DNA of 60,075 nucleotides, taken from contig NZ_CALYQV010000005.1 of assembly GCF_945290125.1 (NCBI RefSeq), forward strand, positions 1 through 60,075. The letters run 5' to 3'. The position numbers were made by a program, and so were the translations under genes. The DNA is from an uncultured Lactobacillus sp. (GTDB lineage: Bacteria; Bacillota; Bacilli; Lactobacillales; Lactobacillaceae). The notes under the pieces were generated by a model, which saw nothing but the letters and a program-made list of their open reading frames with translations, searched no databases and was not told the origin of the DNA. Position 1 is the first letter of the stretch. Every line of letters begins with the position of its first letter. This document shows, in pieces, positions 51,393 to 59,820 of the stretch.

Positions 51393-52886
51393 TTATTCTT
51401 CTTTATTATTTAATTTCTTCCATGCTGGGTAATCTTCAGTGATCATAAAGTATCCTTCCGGATCAGCACGGTATTGTAATTGGGGAATTGCCAAAAGCAA
51501 AATAATGATAAGTGCAACACCGATATAGCCAAGGTATTTCATAACTACTGTAAAGAATGGCCAAACAGTAGCCCAATCAAACATTCCTAAGTAGCCACCG
51601 TATCTTGCCATACCTACCCAGGTAGCGATTAAAGCTGAACCGGCAACTTGAATTAAACCTGAGATGAAAGGCATAATCATCGCACACTTATATCCTCCAC
51701 GGTCATTTGAATATAGACCTATTGCGGCATTGTCAAAGAATAATGGAATAAATCCTGCTATAACTAGTGTCGGTGAATGGAAAACTAGCAATAAAATAAT
51801 CATCGTAAATTGACCAAGCGCACCAAACATAAATCCAATTGTCTGAGCATTTTGTGAGCCAAAACCCAGTGTGGCAGCAACATCAATACCAGGTACCGCA
51901 CCTGGAAGCCAGCGATCTGAAATTCCTGTAAATGATTCGGTTAATTCATTAACGAAAGTCCTGACACCTAGTTGTAAAATTGCTAAGTAAACTGAAAATT
52001 GTAGAGAAGTTTGCAAAATGTAAAAGATAAAACTTTGCCCTTTTTGCATAAAATGAGCTTTAGTTAAATAGTCAGGACCGAGCACAACCAAAATTGCACC
52101 GATGAAAATCAGCATTAAAATTGAAGTCGATACCATGTTATCGTTAAAGATTGACATAAAACTTGGCAGTTTAATATCTTCCAGTCGCTTATTTTTGCCC
52201 TTACTCTTTTTAACTGAATGCTTCTCAATCATTTCAGAAAGTTTAGCAAAAAAGTAAATACCAAACATTTGCTGGTGAGCAACGGCAAAGCCGGCACCAT
52301 CTGTCAGTTCCTGGGTAATTCCTACGGTCAGGTTAGAACCAACTGCCCAGTACAATCCCAAAATCAAGCTCATGATTGCTAAGATTGAGAAACGATTTAA
52401 TTTAGGAAAGCAGAATAATATCAGCCAAAAAGCCGTTGCCGCTTGTTGTACTTGAACGTTACCCGTTGTAAAAACTGCGCGTAATTTAGTATACTTAGAA
52501 AATCTAACTAATAAGATATTGATAATATATGCGAACAATAACAAAAGCATTGTATCTGCAAAGGAACGGCCAAAGCGTTGCATTATTCCCGCATTAACAG
52601 CATTTTGTCCAAAATAAGGATCGATAATCATAGCACTCAAATGAAAACGGTCCTTCAATCCTACTAAAATCGGCCTAAAGGTATTAACCAAACCGCCGGA
52701 ACCAGCAGCTAAAATAAAATAACCAACTGTGGCTTTTAAAAATCCTGATAAAACTTCATACCACTTTTTGCGTTCCAAAATATAACCAATAAGAACGATA
52801 AAACCAATCATAAAAGCTGGTTGATTTAAAACATTAGTGGCAAAGTAACTCCAAACAGCTAACAAAGCATTTAAAATATTTTGCAT
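51393..52886 (-). CDS. ulaA: PTS ascorbate EIIC permease
   Basis: 497-residue membrane permease of the SgaT/UlaA class, which differs in fold from sugar EIICs. Typical segments: NQPAFMIGFIVLIGYILERK, YFILAAGSGGLVNTFRPI, MQRFGRSFADTMLLLLFAYI, GFAVAHQQMFGIYFF and AATLGFGSQNAQTIGFMFG. About eleven membrane helices. It takes up L-ascorbate and forms L-ascorbate 6-phosphate with UlaB. It follows ulaC by five bases. A C-terminal charged tail (EGYFMITEDYPAWKKLNNK) is slightly longer than in enterobacteria. Confidence 0.95.
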   Translation of the reverse strand: MQNILNALLAVWSYFATNVLNQPAFMIGFIVLIGYILERKKWYEVLSGFLKATVGYFILAAGSGGLVNTFRPILVGLKDRFHLSAMIIDPYFGQNAVNAGIMQRFGRSFADTMLLLLFAYIINILLVRFSKYTKLRAVFTTGNVQVQQAATAFWLILFCFPKLNRFSILAIMSLILGLYWAVGSNLTVGITQELTDGAGFAVAHQQMFGIYFFAKLSEMIEKHSVKKSKGKNKRLEDIKLPSFMSIFNDNMVSTSILMLIFIGAILVVLGPDYLTKAHFMQKGQSFIFYILQTSLQFSVYLAILQLGVRTFVNELTESFTGISDRWLPGAVPGIDVAATLGFGSQNAQTIGFMFGALGQFTMIILLLVFHSPTLVIAGFIPLFFDNAAIGLYSNDRGGYKCAMIMPFISGLIQVAGSALIATWVGMARYGGYLGMFDWATVWPFFTVVMKYLGYIGVALIIILLLAIPQLQYRADPEGYFMITEDYPAWKKLNNKEE

Positions 52887-52891
52887 TTTTC

Positions 52892-53368
52892 TTACCTGCT
52901 TTTTTCTTTACTCATATCATGTTTTCGCATGACTTCTTGATAATCTCGTAAACTTTTTACTTTACGGAGGTCTTCAATCATGCCATCTTCCATTAGTAAG
53001 TTAGACAAATTGGCAATATTTTTCATATGAGTTGGATTGTCTTTAGCTGCCAGCATAAAAAATAATTGTGCATCTTTTTCTGGATCTTTCTGATCGAAGG
53101 AAACTGCTTCTGGAAATATCGTCAGACCAATCCCAGTCCCTAAAACTCCCGAACTGTCAGCTTGTGAATGTGGCATTGCCACTCCGGGAACAATTACAAT
53201 ATACGGTCCATATTGCTTAACATCTGCAATTACCTGATCAATATACTTATCCGTAACAAGATTATTTTCTTTCATTATTTCACCGGATATCCTAATGGCT
53301 TCCTGCCAATCCTTTGGGTGTTTGTGACTGATATTAATCAAGTGATTTTCTAAAAAATAACTGAGCAT
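52892..53368 (-). CDS. ulaC: PTS ascorbate EIIA component
   Basis: 158 residues of the fructose/mannitol-type EIIA fold used by ascorbate PTS. The phospho-histidine lies in VIVPGVAMPHSQADSSG (about 60-76). It takes phosphate from HPr. The ATG at 53368 has GGGAGG five bases upstream and gives MLSYFLENHLIN; the longer reading from 53392 has no ribosome site. It is the second gene of the operon, 36 bases after ulaG. Confidence 0.92.
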   Translation of the reverse strand: MLSYFLENHLINISHKHPKDWQEAIRISGEIMKENNLVTDKYIDQVIADVKQYGPYIVIVPGVAMPHSQADSSGVLGTGIGLTIFPEAVSFDQKDPEKDAQLFFMLAAKDNPTHMKNIANLSNLLMEDGMIEDLRKVKSLRDYQEVMRKHDMSKEKSR

Positions 53369-53404
53369 GATTTCCTCCCGCCAAACTTTCAATTAAAAAT
53401 CAAA

Positions 53405-54478
53405 TTATAATAATTCTGGGAATGGTAAATCAGGGTCATTCTTAAACGCATCGTGGAATCCACGATCATACATATATTCAAATTTATCTTTATCTTGTGG
53501 GTAATTAAATTCACCACCAACTTGCCAAATATATGGCTTAAATTGATATTGTAGACGATACTTCTTTCTGTTCCACAGAGCTAAGATATCTTTGGGGTCA
53601 CTATAGAAATTAGTCCAAATATCATAATGCATTGGGATAATTACTTTAGTATTCAAAGCTTCTGCCATACGCAAAACTTGAGAATCATCTAGTTTATCCG
53701 TGATTCCGCGCGGATTTTCACCATATGCACAAAGTGCCACATCTACCTCATTTTCGTTACCATGTTTCACAAAAGTGTTAGAATAATGTGAATCGCCTGA
53801 ATGGTAGAGATTACCGCCTGAAGTTTTAACCAAATAATTAACGGCCACTTTAGCCATTTCTATTGGTTTAGTACCAGCTAATTTAACGTTAGGGTCATCT
53901 TCAGTAACAAGTTCTGTACGATCGAAGGCTTCCAAAGCCTTAATTGTTACTGAACCAACTTTAACTTCATCGCCAGGTTTAACAACTGTAATCTTTTCAG
54001 CAGGTACACCCCATTCTTCCCATTCATCAGCTACACCTTGTGGACCGATAAATTTAGCATTAGGGCAGAACTTATTAACACAAGCGGCTGTGTAAATATC
54101 CAAGTGATCATGATGAGTATGTGTAACACATAATGCATCTAAGTCTCTGATGGCAAATGGGTCAATTACGTAAGGTTTGTTACGTAAATTAGGTTGTAGG
54201 GCCTCTCCACCTGTCATTCTCATCATTTGGTGACCTTGGCGCATCTTGCCATCACCGTGGGTATGCTTTCCTGTACCGTTCCACATGTCAATGGCAATAT
54301 TTGTTCCCTCATGAGTTTTGAGCCATGTACCCATGCAGCCAAGCCACCAAATTGCAAATGACTTTTCAGGTACCTGCTTCGCGGCAATCTGTTCATTCAA
54401 GAACGTGCCCCATTCTGGAAAATTATTCTCTGCGAAAACTGCTGGTGTGACTTCATTAATGTTTGTTGGTTTTGTCAT
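53405..54478 (-). CDS. ulaG: L-ascorbate-6-phosphate lactonase
   Basis: 357-residue metallo-beta-lactamase fold enzyme that opens the lactone ring of ascorbate 6-phosphate to 3-keto-L-gulonate 6-phosphate. The metal motif is CVTHTHHDHLDIY (about 136-148); other landmarks are AIWWLGCMGTWLKT, IAIDMWNGTGKHTHG, NLYHSGDSHYSN and IPMHYDIWTNF. Very close to enterobacterial UlaG by eye. First gene of the ula operon; TAGGAGGAA before the ATG. Upstream are a palindrome and a cre match. Confidence 0.96.
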   Translation of the reverse strand: MTKPTNINEVTPAVFAENNFPEWGTFLNEQIAAKQVPEKSFAIWWLGCMGTWLKTHEGTNIAIDMWNGTGKHTHGDGKMRQGHQMMRMTGGEALQPNLRNKPYVIDPFAIRDLDALCVTHTHHDHLDIYTAACVNKFCPNAKFIGPQGVADEWEEWGVPAEKITVVKPGDEVKVGSVTIKALEAFDRTELVTEDDPNVKLAGTKPIEMAKVAVNYLVKTSGGNLYHSGDSHYSNTFVKHGNENEVDVALCAYGENPRGITDKLDDSQVLRMAEALNTKVIIPMHYDIWTNFYSDPKDILALWNRKKYRLQYQFKPYIWQVGGEFNYPQDKDKFEYMYDRGFHDAFKNDPDLPFPELL

Positions 54479-54497
54479 CTTTTCCTCCTAAAACTAT

Positions 54498-54520
54498 TTT
54501 ACTTTTGATCTCAAAGTAAA
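54498..54520. promoter_or_regulatory. Inverted repeat upstream of ulaG
   Basis: TTTACTTT (54498-54505) and AAAGTAAA (54513-54520), perfect arms around a 7-nt spacer, 20-40 nt before the ulaG start. Candidate operator for the divergent DeoR-family regulator, or a leader hairpin. Confidence 0.5.
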
Positions 54521-54533
54521 TTATATTGTTCCA

Positions 54534-54548
54534 TGTTATCGCTTTCAA
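54534..54548. promoter_or_regulatory. cre site (CcpA binding) for the ula operon
   Basis: Minus-strand TTGAAAGCGATAACA matches the cre consensus WTGNAANCGNWNNCW at every defined position. It lies in the divergent ulaG-regulator spacer, predicting glucose repression of ascorbate use. Confidence 0.8.
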
Positions 54549-54680
54549 CCATATTTTATGATAATATTTGTTTTAAATGATATTTTTCCAAAAAAATAAA
54601 TAAATTTAGTGATAATTATCGTTTTTTATGTTATTTTTTATAATAAAAAATTGAACTTAACATTATACGGTGAATTAAAA

Positions 54681-55442
54681 ATGAAGAATTCATATCAAGA
54701 AATCAAAAACAGACGTCAAAAAATTATTAATTTACTTAACCACCAAAAAAAAATCAGCTTAGATGAACTGAGTCAAAAGCTGAATGTTTCAATCATGACA
54801 GTCCGCAGAGATTGTAGTAATCTGGCCAACCAAGGTAAGATATTACAAGAAAAAGGCGTCATTTCTTTGGTCAGCCCTGAAGAAGTTCCTTTTACTGATT
54901 CCGTTAGTTATATCAAACAAAGATTGGGTGAAGAAGCAGCCAATCATGTTGAAAAGCATAATTGGGTTTTCATCAATTCAAGCACTACTGCTTTTGAAGC
55001 AATTCCTTATTTGTTAAAAAAAGATGTCAATATTTTGACCAATAATGGCTATGCAGGAAATTTAGACATGCATGCCAGTAACAGCCAAATCATTTTAAGC
55101 GGTGGTAATGTCACTCGCAAAATGATTATGAGCGGTGATCTCGCTGTTGAACCTTTTTTAAAAATTTTCGCTGATTGGGCAATAATTGGTTGTGCAGGCT
55201 TAAGCCTTGAACGTGGCATCTCAACACCATTTATGGAAGAAGCCAAAGTGAACAAGGCAATTATTAGACAATCCCGTAAACTAATTGTCGTTGCTGATTA
55301 CAGTAAATTTAACCAATTTTCTAATTTTACAATTGGCCAGGCCAGTGATATTGACTTATTAATTACCGATTCATTCACTCCTAGAGACACAGTTGAAAGT
55401 TTCATGAAAGCTGGAGTTCAAGTTGTTCAGATACAGTTATAA
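54681..55442 (+). CDS. DeoR-family regulator of ascorbate genes (UlaR-like)
   Basis: 253 residues. N-terminal DeoR helix-turn-helix: KISLDELSQKLNVSIMTVRR, then DCSNLANQGKILQEKG (about 20-55), followed by the DeoR C-terminal sugar-phosphate-sensing domain (HNWVFINSSTTAFEAIPYLL, LSGGNVTRKMIMSGDLAVEP, GCAGLSLERGISTPFMEEA). Divergent from the ula operon, as expected of UlaR, which responds to ascorbate 6-phosphate. The start at 54681 is chosen because an ATG with nearby GGTG fits; the frame from 54609 adds a Lys/Tyr-poor hydrophobic stretch without family match. The regulator type could be repressor or activator. Confidence 0.9.
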   Translation: MKNSYQEIKNRRQKIINLLNHQKKISLDELSQKLNVSIMTVRRDCSNLANQGKILQEKGVISLVSPEEVPFTDSVSYIKQRLGEEAANHVEKHNWVFINSSTTAFEAIPYLLKKDVNILTNNGYAGNLDMHASNSQIILSGGNVTRKMIMSGDLAVEPFLKIFADWAIIGCAGLSLERGISTPFMEEAKVNKAIIRQSRKLIVVADYSKFNQFSNFTIGQASDIDLLITDSFTPRDTVESFMKAGVQVVQIQL

Positions 55443-55493
55443 GTATAAAATTTGATATAAGTATTTAGTATCTTTATTTTTATATAAAAAAAT

Positions 55494-55542
55494 AAAAAGG
55501 CTAATAAATTAACGCGTCATTAACGTAATTTATTAGTCTTTT
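55494..55542. terminator. Bidirectional terminator between the DeoR gene and the mannose PTS
   Basis: Arms around GGCTAATAAATTA (55499-55511) and TAATTTATTAGTC (55526-55538) with one mismatch and flanking A/T runs. It lies between two converging transcription units. Confidence 0.75.
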
Positions 55543-55559
55543 ACTATTTATTAGAACTT

Positions 55560-55856
55560 TTATTTATTTTTCAAATAGTTAATTTTCTTTTCGTAATCAG
55601 AAATTATCAGTTTAACGTTCTGCTTACCACGGTGCCTACCATAAGCAACAATAGCCGCACAAAGCGCACCAATTACTAGTAAAATCAGACCTACAATAAA
55701 CAGCCAAGTGGTTTTGCCATAGAAATAATAGCATAAGACCAAGCCGATTGCGGCAATTGCCAATAAAGTCTGCAGCCAATACTGTAAATTTTGCAGCATC
55801 TTTTTTTGATAATTAACTTCGTTTTGATAACCAGCAGTTATTTTCTTAAGGTCCAT
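55560..55856 (-). CDS. Small two-helix membrane protein at the end of the mannose PTS operon
   Basis: 98 residues: a cytoplasmic helical start (MDLKKITAGYQNEVNYQ), two membrane helices (about 27-44 and 50-72; LQTLLAIAAIGLVLCYYF, TWLFIVGLILLVIGALC) and a basic, coiled-coil-like C-terminus. The start at 55856 is 19 bases after the EIID stop; the longer frame from 55922 would overlap EIID. I do not recognise the family; it is not ManO (DUF956). Being last in the operon, it might modulate the permease. Confidence 0.6.
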   Translation of the reverse strand: MDLKKITAGYQNEVNYQKKMLQNLQYWLQTLLAIAAIGLVLCYYFYGKTTWLFIVGLILLVIGALCAAIVAYGRHRGKQNVKLIISDYEKKINYLKNK

Positions 55857-55875
55857 TATTACACCGCTTTTACTT

Positions 55876-56718
55876 TTAGTACTTAAGTCCTGGATTGAAT
55901 ACGCCGAGGACAACACCGACAAAAGCTACACCAATCAGAATGATCATTGTCCAGATAGCAGAAACATGCTTTTTGGACATTAACCACCAGCAGAAAAGAG
56001 TAACGATTACTGTTAAGATACCAGGGAAAATACCATCTAACTGCTTTTGCAAATCAAGGAAAACGTGTCCGGTATTATCTCTAAGTTGTAAGGAAGTAGT
56101 GACGTTAACCCAGGTAGCCAAAACACCACCAACAACCATACCACCGACAATGGAGATCGCACGTCTAACGGCTTTACCTTGCTTACCTACTAAAAAGCCG
56201 ACAGCTTTATCTCCCAGCTTGTAACCACGGAAGTAAAGGAAACGTTGACCAAAGTAAGCGATAAGATCCCAAACGATGATGTAAAAAATAGCACCAACTG
56301 GTGAACCATTTCTTGACATACCTAAAGCGATACCAAGTAAAATCGGAATCAAAGTACCATCAATTAGTGAGTCACCAATACCAGCTATTGGTCCCATCAA
56401 ACCGGCACGCATGTCATTAATAGTTTGACTATCAATATTTTCACCGTTTGCACGAGCTTCTTCAAGACTGGCAATAGCACCAATGATAACCGAACCTAAC
56501 ATTGGGTTGGTGTTGAAGAAAGCTGTATATGCCTTAATGTTATTAGTCTGTGTTTCATTGTCATTAGGATATAATTCCTTGATAATTGGCAACATTGAAC
56601 ATAAATAGCCAAATGTCTGCATGTGCTCCTGTGAAAAGCAGGTTAAAGCGCCCCAAAACCAGATGTTAAAAGACTTACTCAGGGTCTTATGGCTAATTCT
56701 CTTTTTCTCTGCATCCAT
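55876..56718 (-). CDS. manZ: PTS mannose-family EIID
   Basis: 280-residue membrane subunit working with EIIC. Family segments near the start, LSKSFNIWFWGALTCFSQEH, then MQTFGYLCSMLPIIKELYPN, and later GLMGPIAGIGDSLIDGTLIP and VGFLVGKQGKAVRRAISIVG are typical of ManZ/AgaD. It follows EIIC by two bases. Such permeases are also docking receptors for class IIa bacteriocins in Gram-positive bacteria. The sugar could be mannose, glucose, fructose or sorbose. Confidence 0.95.
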   Translation of the reverse strand: MDAEKKRISHKTLSKSFNIWFWGALTCFSQEHMQTFGYLCSMLPIIKELYPNDNETQTNNIKAYTAFFNTNPMLGSVIIGAIASLEEARANGENIDSQTINDMRAGLMGPIAGIGDSLIDGTLIPILLGIALGMSRNGSPVGAIFYIIVWDLIAYFGQRFLYFRGYKLGDKAVGFLVGKQGKAVRRAISIVGGMVVGGVLATWVNVTTSLQLRDNTGHVFLDLQKQLDGIFPGILTVIVTLFCWWLMSKKHVSAIWTMIILIGVAFVGVVLGVFNPGLKY

Positions 56719-56720
56719 TT

Positions 56721-57587
56721 TTAGATGTCCTCCTCGTCTTCGTCGTCATCAACAGCATTTCCATTTGATGAGGCATAACTTGCATTTGAATTTCCTGAGC
56801 CCTTAGCCATTTCAATTTCATACATAATTACAGCAAATAATAATGAAATAACTGTTACAGCAACAAGGTTTAAGTGTAATGAAGCGGCTAAAGTAAAACC
56901 AACTAAAAATGGAATGAAATCAATCGCTTTATTAATAATTTGACGCAGCAAGATAGCGATACCAACACATGGCAGCATCGCACCAACAGTAAACAGAGTC
57001 TTCATTGGGATACCGTTCATTGGTAAAGCTGTTTTCAAAGCAGTTACGGCTTCTGCACCGTAGTGAGTCATCAAAAGAGTAGGCAGAAATGAAAATACTA
57101 AGTGAGATAACCAAGGCCAGCTAAAATCAACTCCGTATAGGCGATTTAACTTACCTTTTTCAATATCTTTCCAACCAAATGCCTGCCAAATCAGGTTCAT
57201 AAATGCCACTGCATAAAATAGTACTGATCCGACTGTACCTACTAAAGTGGCAAGAGATTTTGCCATGTTTGCAGCTGCTGAACCCATTGGATTAAGTCCA
57301 CGTGATGAAATAGCAACCATAGCTAGAGGAATACCAATATATGAAATTGCCCGCACGTCAGCAGCAACCGTACCACCGGGTGTAACTAACGCAATGTAAA
57401 CCAACTGGGTAGCAACTCCACAGGCAATTCCTAGCGGCAAGTTGCCTAAAACGATACCACAGACCAATCCACCAACTAGTGGTCGTCCAATAGTATAATT
57501 ACCGACTGCTTGACCAGCCATACAGGAGTTAGAACATAAACACGCAAATACTCCCAAAATGGCGGCTTGTAACCAACTTATAGTCAT
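56721..57587 (-). CDS. manY: PTS mannose-family EIIC
   Basis: 288 residues, six or seven membrane helices. Motifs GQAVGNYTIGRPLVGGLVCG, IVLGNLPLGIACGVATQLVY and TPGGTVAADVRAISYIGIPL are characteristic. A short acidic tail (DDDEDEEDI) ends the protein; EIIA in this operon also ends with DDEDDI, an unusual shared feature. It lies 59 bases downstream of EIIB. Confidence 0.95.
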   Translation of the reverse strand: MTISWLQAAILGVFACLCSNSCMAGQAVGNYTIGRPLVGGLVCGIVLGNLPLGIACGVATQLVYIALVTPGGTVAADVRAISYIGIPLAMVAISSRGLNPMGSAAANMAKSLATLVGTVGSVLFYAVAFMNLIWQAFGWKDIEKGKLNRLYGVDFSWPWLSHLVFSFLPTLLMTHYGAEAVTALKTALPMNGIPMKTLFTVGAMLPCVGIAILLRQIINKAIDFIPFLVGFTLAASLHLNLVAVTVISLLFAVIMYEIEMAKGSGNSNASYASSNGNAVDDDEDEEDI

Positions 57588-57646
57588 TTTTTCTCCTTCT
57601 TCTTATAAAATTATTAAGGTTAGATATTCGTTTGAGTAAATGTATC

Positions 57647-58150
57647 TCAATAACCGAATTTTCCTTTGAATTTGTCCCAGTAGCCTAATTGTTTATCTGG
57701 TAATAAAGCAAAGTGAATCTTATATCCTTTTTGGCTAATTGCCTCAAAAGCATCACCTTCTTCTTGTGTAAAAGATTGATTACTGCCTAATTTGATTGCT
57801 CCCGGACGGTCATTACCTGGACCCACAATCAACTCTTTTTGGTCACTTGGGACAAAATCAAGATCGACCAAAATGTGCTTCATATCTTGTGGATTCTTGG
57901 TGATCAAAAAGTACCGCGTTTTGGAATTCAATACTTTATCTCTAACATCATTAAAATGAGTCATTGTCCATATAAAAGTTTTCTTACCCTGATCCTCACC
58001 TGCAGATTTATAGGCGGACTTTAAGATAGGATTGGTAGCTGCCTTGTCATTTACAGCTATAATGCCATCACAAGGACGTTCTTTTGCCCAACGGGTAGTA
58101 ATTAAACCATGAATTATCCGGTCATCGACTCTAATCAATGAAACAGTCAT
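57647..58150 (-). CDS. PTS mannose-family EIIB
   Basis: 167 residues. The phospho-histidine is H14 in VDDRIIHGLITTRWAKE, the hallmark of the mannose/sorbose class; KTFIWTMTHFND and VGPGNDRPGAIKLGSNQSF complete the pattern. EIIB is separate from EIIA here, unlike the fused ManX of Escherichia coli. GGAGG precedes the ATG, 17 bases after EIIA. It carries phosphate from EIIA to the sugar. Which sugar is not visible. Confidence 0.94.
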   Translation of the reverse strand: MTVSLIRVDDRIIHGLITTRWAKERPCDGIIAVNDKAATNPILKSAYKSAGEDQGKKTFIWTMTHFNDVRDKVLNSKTRYFLITKNPQDMKHILVDLDFVPSDQKELIVGPGNDRPGAIKLGSNQSFTQEEGDAFEAISQKGYKIHFALLPDKQLGYWDKFKGKFGY

Positions 58151-58167
58151 TGTTTTTCCTCCTAGAT

Positions 58168-58608
58168 TTAAATGTCATCTTCGTCATCAACTGAATTTTG
58201 TGGAATTTCATATTGCTTTATTGCTTTTTCGCCTTCACTTAAAGCTGATTTAACCAATTCTTCTTTAGGCACAGTATCTAAGGAGATTAGCGCGGTAAGT
58301 GCCATTGAAAAGTTCATTCCGCCGATTACTACAGAATTTGCTAGATACCCCTTTTCAGAAAAGACATTTAAAAAAGTAGTTAGCGGACTACCGCTAATGA
58401 TATCGGCAATGACAACAAATTCTTCTTCTTTTTTAAACTCTTCTTTTTGTAAAAAGTCGGTAACTTTCTTAGTAAAGTCTTCTGCAGAATCACCATTATG
58501 AAGACATAATGCAAAACAACGCTTAATAGCATCCCCAGCAAACATTTCCAATGAAGTTTTTACTCCTTCAGCAAACTCTCCATGAGAAACCAAAATTAAA
58601 TATTTCAA
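58168..58608 (-). CDS. PTS mannose-family EIIA
   Basis: 146 residues from a TTG start (LKYLILVSHGEFAEGVKTSL); the phospho-histidine is in LVSHGEFAEG near residue 9. FVVIADIISGSPLTTFLNVF and VVIGGMNFSMALTALI are standard EIIA-Man blocks. I reject the longer frame starting at 58656 because the family begins with the KYLILVSHG strand and the extra 16 residues overlap the leader hairpin; AGAGG lies nine bases before the TTG. It is the first gene of the operon. C-terminal DDEDDI is acidic like that of EIIC. Confidence 0.9.
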   Translation of the reverse strand: MKYLILVSHGEFAEGVKTSLEMFAGDAIKRCFALCLHNGDSAEDFTKKVTDFLQKEEFKKEEEFVVIADIISGSPLTTFLNVFSEKGYLANSVVIGGMNFSMALTALISLDTVPKEELVKSALSEGEKAIKQYEIPQNSVDDEDDI

Positions 58609-58651
58609 TGCCTCATTCCTCTCTTCCTTAACATATATTAAAAGTATCACA

Positions 58652-58675
58652 AGCACTGTTTATGCTAACAGTGCT
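58652..58675 (-). promoter_or_regulatory. Leader hairpin of the mannose PTS operon
   Basis: AGCACTGTT (58652-58660) and AACAGTGCT (58667-58675), perfect nine-base arms around TATGCT, about 45 nt before the TTG start. No T-run follows, so it is not a terminator. It may be an operator or mRNA-stability element. Confidence 0.5.
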
Positions 58676-58694
58676 AAATGTCATTAAATAGGAT

Positions 58695-58708
58695 GTGACA
58701 ATTGTCAC
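58695..58708. promoter_or_regulatory. Perfect palindrome GTGACAATTGTCAC
   Basis: 14-bp perfect palindrome; extended by one base it reads TGTGA-N6-TCACT, the layout of CRP/FNR-family sites. It lies in the divergent spacer between the mannose PTS and the sugar-binding gene, next to a cre-like site. Confidence 0.6.
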
Positions 58709-58711
58709 TAT

Positions 58712-58726
58712 TTAAAAGCGCTTTCT
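58712..58726. promoter_or_regulatory. cre-like site for the mannose PTS region
   Basis: TTAAAAGCGCTTTCT matches WTGNAANCGNWNNCW with a single mismatch (A for the G in position 3) and has the palindromic core AAAGCGCTTT. Likely CcpA target for the mannose PTS, the divergent gene, or both. Confidence 0.65.
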
Positions 58727-58806
58727 TAAATATGGTTGAATGAAACAGTCTTTTCAGCAATAATTACTATATAAGTAATAAATTTTCAATTTAATGAGAT
58801 GATGAC

Positions 58807-59820
58807 ATGAATTTATCTAAGCAAAAAAAGCAGCATAATTTAAAATCCCACCACAAAACAAGAATCCTGCTTTTGAGTGAATTGTTTTTTGCTGCTTTTT
58901 TTATATCGTTAGTATATGTAGCATTTATTGCATATCCCAGTCAGAATGATCAGATAAAAATTGGTTCTACTTATATGACTATGAATAATAGTTTTTTCCC
59001 CGTTTTAAACGAACAAATCGCTAATTACGTCGAAGACCACCATGACCGCTTATATAATAGGGATCCAGCACTAATTGTGAATAAGCAGGTTGAAGAACTC
59101 CATGCATTTATCCGCCAAGGTGTTAACGCCATTATTATTAATCCGGTTGATGGCAACAGTATGAAAATTCAAAATGCACTTCGTTTAGCAAAGAAAAGGG
59201 GAATTAAAATTATTGTAGTCGACTCACAGATGAAATCAGCCCGTTATGCCGACTGTACCATTCTTTCAGATAATTATCGTGCTGGTCAGCTATGTGCTCA
59301 GCATCTGTTAAGACATAAAAGATCCGCACAAATTTTGCTTTTAGAACACTATTCAGCTTATTCAGCAAATAATCGCATAAAAGGATTTACTGATACAATT
59401 AAAAATTCTTCCCAATCCCAGAATTTTCATATTGTTGGCAAAATTAATACTTATGGTCAATCGGAAATAACTTTTCCATTAGTAGAACGAGCACTTAAGA
59501 AAGGTCCTAAATTTAACACAATTATGGCTTTAAATGATCAAGCAGCTGTTGGTGCCTTAGCTGCAATTGATGAAGTAAAATTGAAACGACAAATAGATGT
59601 ATATAGCGTAGATGGTTCAGAAAACATGAAAAAGCTTTTAGGTGTTAATCAGAATGCTATTGCTACTTCAGCTCAAACACCTTTGAATATGGGTAAAACT
59701 GCCGTCAAAATTGCTTATAAACTAATCGCCGGTAAAAAAGTACCGAAAGAAATAATTTTGCCGGTTTATTTAATTACAAACAAAAATATTAATCATTATA
59801 ACGTGCTAGGGTGGCAATGA
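58807..59820 (+). CDS. Membrane-anchored sugar-binding protein (three-component system sensor)
   Basis: 337 residues: one N-terminal membrane helix (about 19-42; ILLLSELFFAAFFISLVYV), then an extracellular type I periplasmic-binding-protein domain of the RbsB/LacI kind (IKIGSTYMTMNNSFFPVLNE, GVNAIIINPVDGNSMKIQNA, TILSDNYRAGQLCAQHLL, TIMALNDQAAVGALAAIDEV, IDVYSVDGSENM). No ABC transporter genes follow. Instead the next gene, overlapping at the stop codon, encodes a membrane protein. In XylFII-LytS-type systems such a protein hands sugar information to a histidine kinase. Divergence from the mannose PTS suggests it controls that operon. Confidence 0.85.
   Translation: MNLSKQKKQHNLKSHHKTRILLLSELFFAAFFISLVYVAFIAYPSQNDQIKIGSTYMTMNNSFFPVLNEQIANYVEDHHDRLYNRDPALIVNKQVEELHAFIRQGVNAIIINPVDGNSMKIQNALRLAKKRGIKIIVVDSQMKSARYADCTILSDNYRAGQLCAQHLLRHKRSAQILLLEHYSAYSANNRIKGFTDTIKNSSQSQNFHIVGKINTYGQSEITFPLVERALKKGPKFNTIMALNDQAAVGALAAIDEVKLKRQIDVYSVDGSENMKKLLGVNQNAIATSAQTPLNMGKTAVKIAYKLIAGKKVPKEIILPVYLITNKNINHYNVLGWQ

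Noticed and set aside
54609-54680. Upstream extension of the DeoR-family regulator
   Set aside because: The added residues are a Phe/Ile/Tyr-rich stretch before the conserved helix-turn-helix, and the start lacks a ribosome site.
58656-58680. Possible sigma-54 (-24/-12) promoter TAGCAC...TAGC before the mannose PTS
   Set aside because: The spacing between the two GC elements is 8 instead of 10, and the bases are better explained as the arms of a perfect hairpin.
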